Positions 11,301 through 17,926 of a DNA stretch of 50,578 nucleotides are shown in pieces. Position 1 is the stretch's first letter, and each line of letters begins with the position of its first letter. The position numbers and the translations under genes are program-made. Origin of the DNA: Segetibacter sp. (GTDB lineage Bacteria; Bacteroidota; Bacteroidia; Chitinophagales; Chitinophagaceae). The notes beneath the pieces are model-generated. The model was not told the origin of the DNA and did not search any database. It saw only the letters and a program-made list of their open reading frames with translations. The stretch is taken from NCBI RefSeq assembly GCF_025963695.1, contig NZ_JAOQAH010000033.1, forward strand, positions 1-50,578, in the 5' to 3' direction.

Positions 11301-14300
11301 TTTCGACCAATCAGTTTCTGAAAATGGATATGGACTACACCCCTTATTTTAACGGGGGTGAATTAGACATGAAGACGGATACAAAAGGAAACATTTATAT
11401 ACTTCCTAATTCGGGTAGCAATATTGTGAAAATTAGGCCCAACGGACAAACGTCAAGTATTGGGCAACGGTCTTCAGCTTATAATTATTTCAAAGCGGGA
11501 AATGGACCAGATGCGTTTTTACCCTGGGTATCCCGTATGGCGATAGATCTTAGTAATGATAATTTGTATCTTATGGCATTCGGTCAACTCCTGAGAGTAG
11601 ATACATCGGAAAATGTGAATGCAGTTACCGGCCGTTGGTTTACCCAAAACGATGACCAGATAATTAGCGCTGACAGCGGGCAAGTAGCTATCGTTAAAAA
11701 TTTAAGCGGTATACTTTACAATGCGCATGTTTACGGCGTTGGTTCCCTTCCATTTATGGATAATTATGGCGGGAAAGAATTGCCTTACAATGGTCCCAAA
11801 ATAGACTTCAACAGTTTTGACCAAAGAATACGCCTGGATAGTACCGGTGCCATTGTGGGTACACCCAGGGCAAATCAAATTATAAATGGCAATATTTATG
11901 CAGACAATAGATCCACAGGATATTCTATTGTAGCGGCCAACCATTATGGCGTCAGCAACTTTAATATGGTAATAACCAACAAGACCATTACAAATATTCC
12001 AGAGAACTTTGTAACGACAAGATTTCCTTTTTTATGGAGAGGCAGGTCGTTTAATGCGCCAACTGATACCGCTAATTATTTTGCTACGAACAAAACAGGG
12101 GCAAATGATACGTTGTACCATTTACATTTAGTGTATGAAGGGCCTCCAGAGCCCGGCATTACAGTAACAGGCAATTGTGCGGGGGGTGGAATTACCCTTT
12201 CCGCAAATAATGCAGCTAAAAATGCCATTAGTTTTGACGGAACCAATAGGGCTACTATTACAAATTTGAGGTATGGCATTGGTATTCCTTTTTTTTATAC
12301 CAATCCCTACATTAAACCGAGTGGTGGTTACGGAATTAATCCCAGCTCAGCTTACGAAGTTTGGGTAAAGCCAACTTCCGTTAGTGGAACACAATATTTC
12401 TTCACCAGAGGAACGAATCAGTCTATCGGTACTTTTATTGGATTGTCTATTCAAAATGGAAAATTTGTGTATGAATTTACGCAGTCAAATCCGGTATTAG
12501 CGCCTTATAAACTTATCTCTAACAGTACTATATTACCGAATGTATGGACACATTTGGCAGCCTCTTATTATGATTCTGCACTACATGTTTTTATCAATGG
12601 GCAGTTAGAAGGTGCGCTCCAAACACCTAATTCGAATTTTGCTGCTATAGGTTATGATCCAGGTACTAACAGTAATCTTTATCCAGACTTTTTCCTTGGT
12701 GGATTAGGTGGTCAATTTGGGTTTGACGGGGAGATGGATGAATTACGGGTTTGGAATACAGTAAGAAATGCAACTGCCATTCAGGCAACCCTAAATACTT
12801 CGGTAGCTCCCATGAGTTCTGGATTGCATTTGTATTATAGGTTTGATGGAGATTTGAGTGATATTGCCGCCGATATTTCCTCATCGCACCGGGATGCCAG
12901 GTTCATAAAACCTGCCACTAGCGTATCTCCATCAAAGGCACCTATCAATTTCACCTCCTATAAATGGATGCCCGGCAGTGCTACTACAAAATCTATTGTA
13001 GTCAATCAGGCAAGCAACACCCTTTATACTTTAACGGTAACAGACTATAAAGGAACTGCAGGATCCGGTAGCTTGATGGTGTCCCCTCTTGCAAGCAATA
13101 CCATAGAAACAATCCGTGTATGCGCCAGTTCCTATAATTGGCATGGTACCACCTACACGGCCTCTACCAGTACGCCTACCTGGAAAGGGCAGAATCAATT
13201 TGGATGCGACTCTATTGTAACCCTCCACCTTACGCTGAATTCGCTTCCAGCGCCGGTAATTACCGGGGCAAATAAAATTTGCATAGGAAGTACGGCAACG
13301 CTATCTGCCGCTGGCTTCACCTCCTATGTATGGTTGCCAAACGGTGAAACAACGGCTTCCATAACCGTACAGCCGAATACTACCAGTACTTATACACTTA
13401 AGGTAACAAATGCCAATGGATGCCAGGCTACCGTATCAAAGACGGTCGTGGTAAGTGTGCCGACTTCTTTTACAGAAAAGATTAGTGCCTGCGGTAGTTA
13501 TACCTGGCATGGCACCAACTATATTAGCTCTAACAATACAGCAACATGGGTTGGGGTAAATGCAGCAGGTTGTGATTCATTGGTAACGTTAGACCTTCGC
13601 ATCAACCCATTGCCTGCATCAGGAATCGTGTCTGCCAATGGGGAAGCCAATTGTTCGGGTAATCCGCTCCAAATTACCTCACGGGCATCCGGAAAGCAAT
13701 TGCTGTTAGATGGAAACAGCCGGGTTGTAGCAGACGCCATGGGGGTTGCCCCATCAACTGGATTTACGCTGGAAGGCTGGGTGAATTTCTCAAGCATTGG
13801 TACCCCGCAAAGTATCATCAGCCAAACCATCGGCAGCACGCCTCTTCCATTTGATGCCGGGCTCAATGCAAATGGCACCGTAAGTTTTGCAGTAGGCAAT
13901 GGGGTTAGTACAAGTACCATTAGTACGACTACAACCTTAACCGCTAAAAGCTGGCATCATGTGGCTTTTGTGTACAACAACAAAACTATATCTATCTATA
14001 TTGATGGCGTTTCCAGCGCCAGCGGTGTCGCAATAGTACCTGTTGCCGGAAAGTTGAACAATTTCATGATAGGCAATAATCAAAGTTTATCAAAGCCTAT
14101 GGTTGGCGCAGTAGATGAGATCAGGGTGTGGAATGTGGCTTTATCGCAAGTTGGGCTCTCGGGCAACATGAATTTATCTGTGAAGCCTGGCAGTAACGGC
14201 TTGGTGGCCTACTATAAATTTGATGAAGGGGATAGCGAGTTGCCGGTGAATACTGCCAATGGTGCAACTACAGCAACGATTGTTGGCAATGCCAAGCACA

Positions 14301-16678
14301 GCATCTCAACTGCACCCATGGTCTACCAATCATACACCTGGACAGGTGGTTTGACATCACCTGTGATTACTGCAGTTAATCCAGGCACACTTTACAATGT
14401 AATGGTTACGGATGTGAATGGATGCAGCGCTGCAGTATCCGGAAAAGCAGTGGCGTCAACACCCAGTACATTTACAGAAGTTGTAAAGGCTTGTGGCCCT
14501 TATACCTGGCATGGAGTAACCTACACCAGTTCAAACAGTACAGCCAAATGGACCACACAGAATGCAGCTGGTTGTGATTCTGTTGTAACGTTGAACCTCA
14601 ACATTGGTACACCATCTGCTTCCACTGAAACGGCCGTTGCTTGTAATTATTTTATTTGGCATGGTAACACCTATACAAAATCTGTAACCAATGCTACCTG
14701 GCATACTGTAAATGCATCAGGCTGTGACTCTGTGGTTACGTTACAGCTGACTATTACTAATACTGTTGAACGTACGGATACGGTAACGGTGTGTGGGACC
14801 TATCGCTGGCACGATTCCACTTATACTGCTTCTACAAAAGCGCCCGTTTGGTATGGAATAAGTAAAAATGGTTGTGATTCAATTGTTCATTTAGATTTGA
14901 CTATTGCAAATTTTCCAATGGCAAAAATTAACGCCATGAATAGGGCGGCCGATATATGCCAGGGAAAAGGCCTTGTATTGCACAACGCAAATCAAGCTTA
15001 TACAAAATATGCAACCGGCGTAAATAGTTTCAGTTCCGAACTCACACAAAATGTGAACCGACAAGTTTTAGGCGCACCAAATACTTACCCCAATTATGGT
15101 GATTATGCTACGGCCTGGTCTACTAAAGACGATCAATTACGTCCGGAATTTATTGAGCTCACATTCGATAACCCGCAGCCGATCAATTTCATTGATATTT
15201 ACGAAACCCTCAACAGTGGAACCATCGATACAGTGTATGTAAAAAATCCTGCAACCAATGGCTTTGAAGTTGTGTATAGTGGAACGGCGGAATTGTATAG
15301 CAAACCACTCATCAACAGGATCACATTCCCATTAACAGCTTATGCAGTGTCAACTATTCGCATTGCAATAAATTCAGTAGATGTGCCTGCACAAAAATCA
15401 ATTGATGCGGTGTCAATTGGTATCGCCAACACGGATAAATACAAATGGTCTGACGGCAGTACCGCAGATACTTTAGATGTAAGCAAACCAGGAAAATATG
15501 TATTAACAGCCACGAACGAATTTGGATGTTCCGTATCAGATACAATCAATCTGGGGATTTTTGAACTACAACAGTCAACCGGCAGCATGGTGATTGCATC
15601 AGCAAATCGCACGGTTTCTAAAAACGTGGTTGTTGGAGCAAGTACCATTTTTGAAAAGGATTGCGAATTAATAGCTTCGCTGCAGCCAACAGGCGGCGCA
15701 TTGGCGGTGAGCGGGGCGGTAACCGGTAAAGTATGGTTAGAGCCCACCATGCCATCGCTAAACGGACGTCCTTACCTAAAACGTCATTACGAGATAACTC
15801 CTCAAAATAATGCGGGCAACGCCACAGGCGTCATTACCCTGTATTATACCCAGGCCGACTTTGATGAATTGAACGCATCTCCCTTCAATGGCGGTCTGCC
15901 AACAGCACCGGATGATGAAGCCGGCAAGCAGCATTTTGCCATTTACCAATACAGCGGCATTAGCCGCGATGGTACCGGTTTGCCCGGTACCTACGCGCAG
16001 CCAGGTGTACTTATTACAGTGCCGGCCATTACGCTGGTTTGGGACGATGTAAACCGCTATTGGAAAGCCAGCTTTGCTACTACGGGCTTTGGCGGGTTCT
16101 TTGCCGGCAATAATGGAAACACCCCTTTGTCCATTAAAGACCTGTTATTATTTGGAGTTGTAAAAGCTGGCAATAGTGGAATCATCAACTGGCAGGTGAT
16201 TGTCGGGCACCAGGTAAACAGCTTCGTGGTGGAGAAAAGTTATGATGGCAATCGCTTTACCCCCCTGGGAACAGTGGCAGGCAAAGCTGGCACCACCAAC
16301 TACCAGGCTATAGACCAATCCCTGCAAACGGGCCTGCAATACTACCGGTTAAAGCTGCTGGAAAAAGATGGCAGCATTGTATACAGCGCTGTAAAAACAT
16401 TGCAGGTAAACAGGAACGAGGTGTTTGTTGTTGCGCCGAACCCAACAAAGGGTAGATTTACAATAGACCTGCAAGTGGAAGGACAACTAAATGCAATGGC
16501 ACAAATACAATTGCAGGATGTGGCCGGCAAAATCATATACACGCAAAAGGCCCATATGAATGCCGGTGTGCTGAACCAGTCTGTCAATATACCTGCATCA
16601 GCAGCCAACGGGATTTACCTGGTAAGGATTATAATAGAAGGCAAAACTTATCAGGCAAAATTAATGTTTGAAAAATAA
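5375..16678 (+). CDS. Giant T9SS-secreted NHL / LamG / repeat protein
   Basis: This 3767-residue surface protein has a signal peptide (1-29, ending SLKAQ) and a T9SS type A sorting domain (about 3686-3767: APNPTKGRFTIDL ... GIYLVRI). In order I see: NHL propeller 1 (about 240-480), a putative Ig (He_PIG, LNAQTGEISGTP, about 640-666), a GEVED domain (about 740-900, DYNRDGDFEDSGE), a second He_PIG (about 1116-1142), NHL 2 (about 1300-1580), NHL 3 (about 1840-2095), LamG/concanavalin-like domains (about 2280-2505 and 2770-2980), a discoidin-like domain (about 3210-3350) and a fibronectin-like domain before the tail. About fifteen units of 40-45 residues with a W-x-G and a terminal GCDS motif link these. 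I infer an adhesin or glycan-binding surface protein; no catalytic motif was seen. Confidence 0.9.
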   Translation: MKNSCKRKLKFRLVFTVLIFVSISSLKAQPADSRPIIKYLINNYASISQAACNTCPLIAGKPLHRYKPIPFPPTSAVNAIPGFNIDQVPGIAAPNFLGGGSPEIKGLVKGVAGMTDKYARYFRQKTDSLYFRSGAKGVAVSKSGTIFTSSSTIFPGVDFDFRNARSGIFSFNSTPERLPIYNSTSNTKFNQSPAKLYSGENMINNEETEVAYFAVDPNNEKIIYASLRNPLAPSVVSLARKNADGKWVLIRPLPYGVWGALTVDHDGNLYIADPRNHVIVKAEFDNNGKSKSWKTIAGKFGTPGFVNDGDGEDARFNKPGGICVDEDGNIYVGDAGNNVIRKIDDDGEVTTYAGNKEGKAGNVDDKDWEDAKFNGPTALAYNEITKTLYVVDAKNNLIREINDDRAVSTLAGNAGSANPIADPKGFANNFYYILAKLNMDPDEAKFDNPTGIAIDPSGLGLYVSDENYIKYVNTSETIFRITAAFGDPKANVAGLPVLPLGISMNKNNGSFFGIPIVPWEPTTYTISVTNHVVANSLLGIVPSGVITFEVVDCPEVPDTIIDNRTISLNQLPFTWNGQVLKGAGTATATLQSLDGCDSLVKLNLLLKPEFNYNSEPYIFSLGQQINPIVPTTAGSKIDTFSISPALPAGLALNAQTGEISGTPLAYATSQLLPAIGPKTANQYPAPWSLKADKGADLTQVKISDSNQKAIFENNTAFQSLQGSGGLGTGTKGAYTDFSGLGAIKMFSNTHYSVRLSNTLSSQNTYSLHTNMGLLNFMNSYAVYIDYNRDGDFEDSGERVYISAAPQRDAHAEVFNLNIPVTATSGVTKMRIYCVEGATAPASYVFYDANGKPYSIRRTTEQALSFYPFLNNIQALLPEQIFHSNWLDYGEFEDYNIEIQNPLTQLYVITGSNKVGSAQSGIKMAVNKPSTSSSNATICSTELPYTWNGLTFLQAGTQTAHLINIYGADSAATLILTVKQATSSVIAVANCGPYTYQGQVYTESGDYVVHVMNTVGCDSAIIFRFRQKFTASVINVEILPNQLPYTWNGVTFTTAGTKSARLTNAEGCDSTATLVLRVLYNIYYPAINILEINKPMQAVSPQIEGNYPGYNSSDGYNISPALPNGLQLNRITGVISGTPTQLSPLQTYTVTLSQDGAKPSTFKLSVGVPSASTTTINNCGPYTWNGVVYDKATTLTSRFVNQYGFDSTATLILSIRNPSATITRLFVNQSELPLTWNGINITKEGDKTIYLVNAAGCDSAVTVNVVVGPKVLYQSPTVLLANKPIVPIAPQNTGGPIPSVIGNVSTLIKTNYLSPVSIALDAQYNSYVSDELHGVIYKINRRGIVSTVDGFGTTQALLAIDKAGNMYAADRLSNRIVKKDSAGIVTVLATASSPGGIAIDSAGNVYFSEGRYHRIRKISGTGTVSTLAGGPTAGYANGNGTAAKFNTPSGLSVDKAGNVYVADLLNNRIRKITATGDVTSFAGNGAATSVDGITSNAGFNAPGDIAADNQGNKYVVDNGSSKIRKIDTAGMVSTLAGTTAGYLDGAGPQAKFNSPIGITTDSHGQVYVADKANAAIRQINAVNYTIRPSLVKGLLFDHATGIISGTPTDTLLQPVTYTIHGYNKAGADSIKMVLAVCNPVATSLTLDTCDHYVWNDSTYRSSTTHTRYLKNKGGCDSVVTLHLIIRKGSTGPTTTATACESYVWKGVTYDKTGVYTKMYPNAVGCDSTIYLNLTIKAISTNNLFVDINPLQLPYTWRGKIFTVPGTQSIVLQNSVGCDSILSMTVRISNLLPNITYAVKDTILYWEKRIEVPIAMTNTGTPVPATKIAERDTLVKFSPLAINGYIRHIVKGPDGNYYATADNSNQIFILSKSRGWTVFAGTGGGGSVDGPKATAQFGLPRGLGFDSNGNLFVATYMDGRLRKITPDGLVSTINTSPRVLGTDPNIAFADMYAPNALSVDANNNVIVQSQRRITKFNFSTNQFLKMDMDYTPYFNGGELDMKTDTKGNIYILPNSGSNIVKIRPNGQTSSIGQRSSAYNYFKAGNGPDAFLPWVSRMAIDLSNDNLYLMAFGQLLRVDTSENVNAVTGRWFTQNDDQIISADSGQVAIVKNLSGILYNAHVYGVGSLPFMDNYGGKELPYNGPKIDFNSFDQRIRLDSTGAIVGTPRANQIINGNIYADNRSTGYSIVAANHYGVSNFNMVITNKTITNIPENFVTTRFPFLWRGRSFNAPTDTANYFATNKTGANDTLYHLHLVYEGPPEPGITVTGNCAGGGITLSANNAAKNAISFDGTNRATITNLRYGIGIPFFYTNPYIKPSGGYGINPSSAYEVWVKPTSVSGTQYFFTRGTNQSIGTFIGLSIQNGKFVYEFTQSNPVLAPYKLISNSTILPNVWTHLAASYYDSALHVFINGQLEGALQTPNSNFAAIGYDPGTNSNLYPDFFLGGLGGQFGFDGEMDELRVWNTVRNATAIQATLNTSVAPMSSGLHLYYRFDGDLSDIAADISSSHRDARFIKPATSVSPSKAPINFTSYKWMPGSATTKSIVVNQASNTLYTLTVTDYKGTAGSGSLMVSPLASNTIETIRVCASSYNWHGTTYTASTSTPTWKGQNQFGCDSIVTLHLTLNSLPAPVITGANKICIGSTATLSAAGFTSYVWLPNGETTASITVQPNTTSTYTLKVTNANGCQATVSKTVVVSVPTSFTEKISACGSYTWHGTNYISSNNTATWVGVNAAGCDSLVTLDLRINPLPASGIVSANGEANCSGNPLQITSRASGKQLLLDGNSRVVADAMGVAPSTGFTLEGWVNFSSIGTPQSIISQTIGSTPLPFDAGLNANGTVSFAVGNGVSTSTISTTTTLTAKSWHHVAFVYNNKTISIYIDGVSSASGVAIVPVAGKLNNFMIGNNQSLSKPMVGAVDEIRVWNVALSQVGLSGNMNLSVKPGSNGLVAYYKFDEGDSELPVNTANGATTATIVGNAKHSISTAPMVYQSYTWTGGLTSPVITAVNPGTLYNVMVTDVNGCSAAVSGKAVASTPSTFTEVVKACGPYTWHGVTYTSSNSTAKWTTQNAAGCDSVVTLNLNIGTPSASTETAVACNYFIWHGNTYTKSVTNATWHTVNASGCDSVVTLQLTITNTVERTDTVTVCGTYRWHDSTYTASTKAPVWYGISKNGCDSIVHLDLTIANFPMAKINAMNRAADICQGKGLVLHNANQAYTKYATGVNSFSSELTQNVNRQVLGAPNTYPNYGDYATAWSTKDDQLRPEFIELTFDNPQPINFIDIYETLNSGTIDTVYVKNPATNGFEVVYSGTAELYSKPLINRITFPLTAYAVSTIRIAINSVDVPAQKSIDAVSIGIANTDKYKWSDGSTADTLDVSKPGKYVLTATNEFGCSVSDTINLGIFELQQSTGSMVIASANRTVSKNVVVGASTIFEKDCELIASLQPTGGALAVSGAVTGKVWLEPTMPSLNGRPYLKRHYEITPQNNAGNATGVITLYYTQADFDELNASPFNGGLPTAPDDEAGKQHFAIYQYSGISRDGTGLPGTYAQPGVLITVPAITLVWDDVNRYWKASFATTGFGGFFAGNNGNTPLSIKDLLLFGVVKAGNSGIINWQVIVGHQVNSFVVEKSYDGNRFTPLGTVAGKAGTTNYQAIDQSLQTGLQYYRLKLLEKDGSIVYSAVKTLQVNRNEVFVVAPNPTKGRFTIDLQVEGQLNAMAQIQLQDVAGKIIYTQKAHMNAGVLNQSVNIPASAANGIYLVRIIIEGKTYQAKLMFEK

Positions 16679-16700
16679 ACGGCGACAACGGCTGTAGTAG

Positions 16701-16732
16701 CGGGTGCATTCGAAATTGTCGCACCCGTTTTT
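16701..16732 (+). terminator. Intrinsic terminator after giant protein gene
   Basis: CGGGTGC (16701-16707) and GCACCCG (16721-16727) form a perfect 7-bp GC-rich stem with a 13-nt loop, followed by five T. It starts 22 bp after the stop codon. Confidence 0.8.
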
Positions 16733-17183
16733 GGGGACCAGCTTTAGTTTTTTATGGCTACATCGTTGTGTCACTCTCTTGTACAGGTAAATCTTTAGGC
16801 AACTTTTTGGGTCATACCACCTTCAAAACTTTTCGTAGGAAGGAGATGAAGAAACAGCAAAGTAGACACTTGAAGCCCTTCAAACCTTGCGCGACAATTT
16901 AAGCAAGTTGCAAAATGATAATCAAGTCTTGCTGCTAATCATGGGATAAAACCGGATGCAACAAATGGTTTTGTGCCAATGCGGTCCGAAAAAAGCATAC
17001 CCATAATATCTATTTCCAATCCACTGCATTAAAAATTCTTCCACCCACTTTTTTCAACCTCTTTCTCGCAAACATCAACTTCTTCTTTGCTCAGCACAGC
17101 GTGTAAATATGACTTCATTTCCATTTTTCAAGTTTGCTAATTCTCCTTCTACATTAGATCCTAGTACGTTTTATAAAAAGAAA
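16733..17183. other. Gene-free gap with one repeat copy
   Basis: This is the 3' convergence zone of the plus-strand giant gene and the minus-strand SGNH gene. Apart from the repeat at 16761-16784 I see only a minus-strand frame of 31 codons (17029-17124) without family features. It may hold degenerate DNA. Confidence 0.5.
16761..16784 (-). repeat. Interspersed repeat copy
   Basis: Reverse-strand copy of the core, AAGAGAGTGACACAACGATG, next to GTAC. On the same strand it is followed by AAAAAACTAAAGCTGG, which matches the downstream half of other copies. It lies just past the terminator of the giant gene. Confidence 0.8.
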
Positions 17184-17900
17184 TTAATTACGGAACCAGC
17201 TAAACAAAGCATCTGCTATTAATTGATGCCCTTTTTTATTTGGATGGTTAATATGAGACATGTAACCAGATATATCTCCTTCTTCCTTTTTTATTTTTTG
17301 GAACAGAGAAAATGAATCAGTAAGTCCAATATGGTATTTCATAGCTAATTCTCTAACCTGGCCAGCGTGCGCTTCAAGCTCGTTTCCTTTCGCGAGCATA
17401 TCGGCCCTCTGATCAGGTGAGGGAGTCAGAAGGATGACCTTTATTTTTCTATCTATCGCTTCATGTATCATTTTTTCCCATGATTCTTTTGCCTTCGCTA
17501 AGCCAATACCGCGATCATTTAAAGCGTAGTCAATAAACAAAACATCGGGCTTTACCGCCAAAACATCGTCAAATCTCGCTTGCCCTTTGTCAGAATTTTC
17601 TCCGCCGATAGCTGTAACAATCATATTTACAACAGCATAAGGGTATTGTTCTTTTATCTTCTTAAATAACAAATAAGGATAAGACTCCAATGTATGAACT
17701 TCGTGGTTGTGCCAATACCCTGCAGGAACAGAGTGACCATGAAACACTAAGTTAATAGTTCGGTTTTTTGGCCATTGAACAGTTAATTCATGTTTGATGG
17801 AAGACAGATATTCAGTAGTATCTGCAATCTTATTGCTTTGCGCAGTTGATGTAGCGTTCATAAATAGCACGAGCAGGTTCAAAAGAAATAACTGTTTCAT
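17184..17900 (-). CDS. Secreted SGNH/GDSL-type esterase
   Basis: A 238-residue protein with a signal peptide (about 1-21, ending STAQ). SGNH blocks are visible: nucleophile Ser57 in GHSVPAG (block I, GHS instead of GDS), a glycine block (TAIGGENS), Asn in DYALNDRG (block III) and His219 in SHINHPNKKGHQ (block V). The usual Asp of the DxxH pair is replaced by His (HINH), an atypical catalytic site. It probably removes acetyl or other acyl groups from a glycan in the periplasm. It lies 26 bp after the GH106-type gene in the same operon, consistent with debranching an acylated substrate. The exact ester is unknown. Confidence 0.82.
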   Translation of the reverse strand: MKQLFLLNLLVLFMNATSTAQSNKIADTTEYLSSIKHELTVQWPKNRTINLVFHGHSVPAGYWHNHEVHTLESYPYLLFKKIKEQYPYAVVNMIVTAIGGENSDKGQARFDDVLAVKPDVLFIDYALNDRGIGLAKAKESWEKMIHEAIDRKIKVILLTPSPDQRADMLAKGNELEAHAGQVRELAMKYHIGLTDSFSLFQKIKKEEGDISGYMSHINHPNKKGHQLIADALFSWFRN

Positions 17901-17926
17901 AAGGATAGTTATAAGTTCTAGATAAA

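Noticed and set aside
13130..14910. Periodic near-identical DNA blocks resembling an array
   Set aside because: The spacing follows 40-45 codon protein repeats (W-H-G ... GCDS) in frame, with coding-type variation; there are no CRISPR repeats or cas genes.
17029..17124. 31-codon minus-strand frame (MEMKSYLHAVLSKEEVD...)
   Set aside because: Very short, no family, no neighbours in phase; could be a relic, not enough to call a gene.
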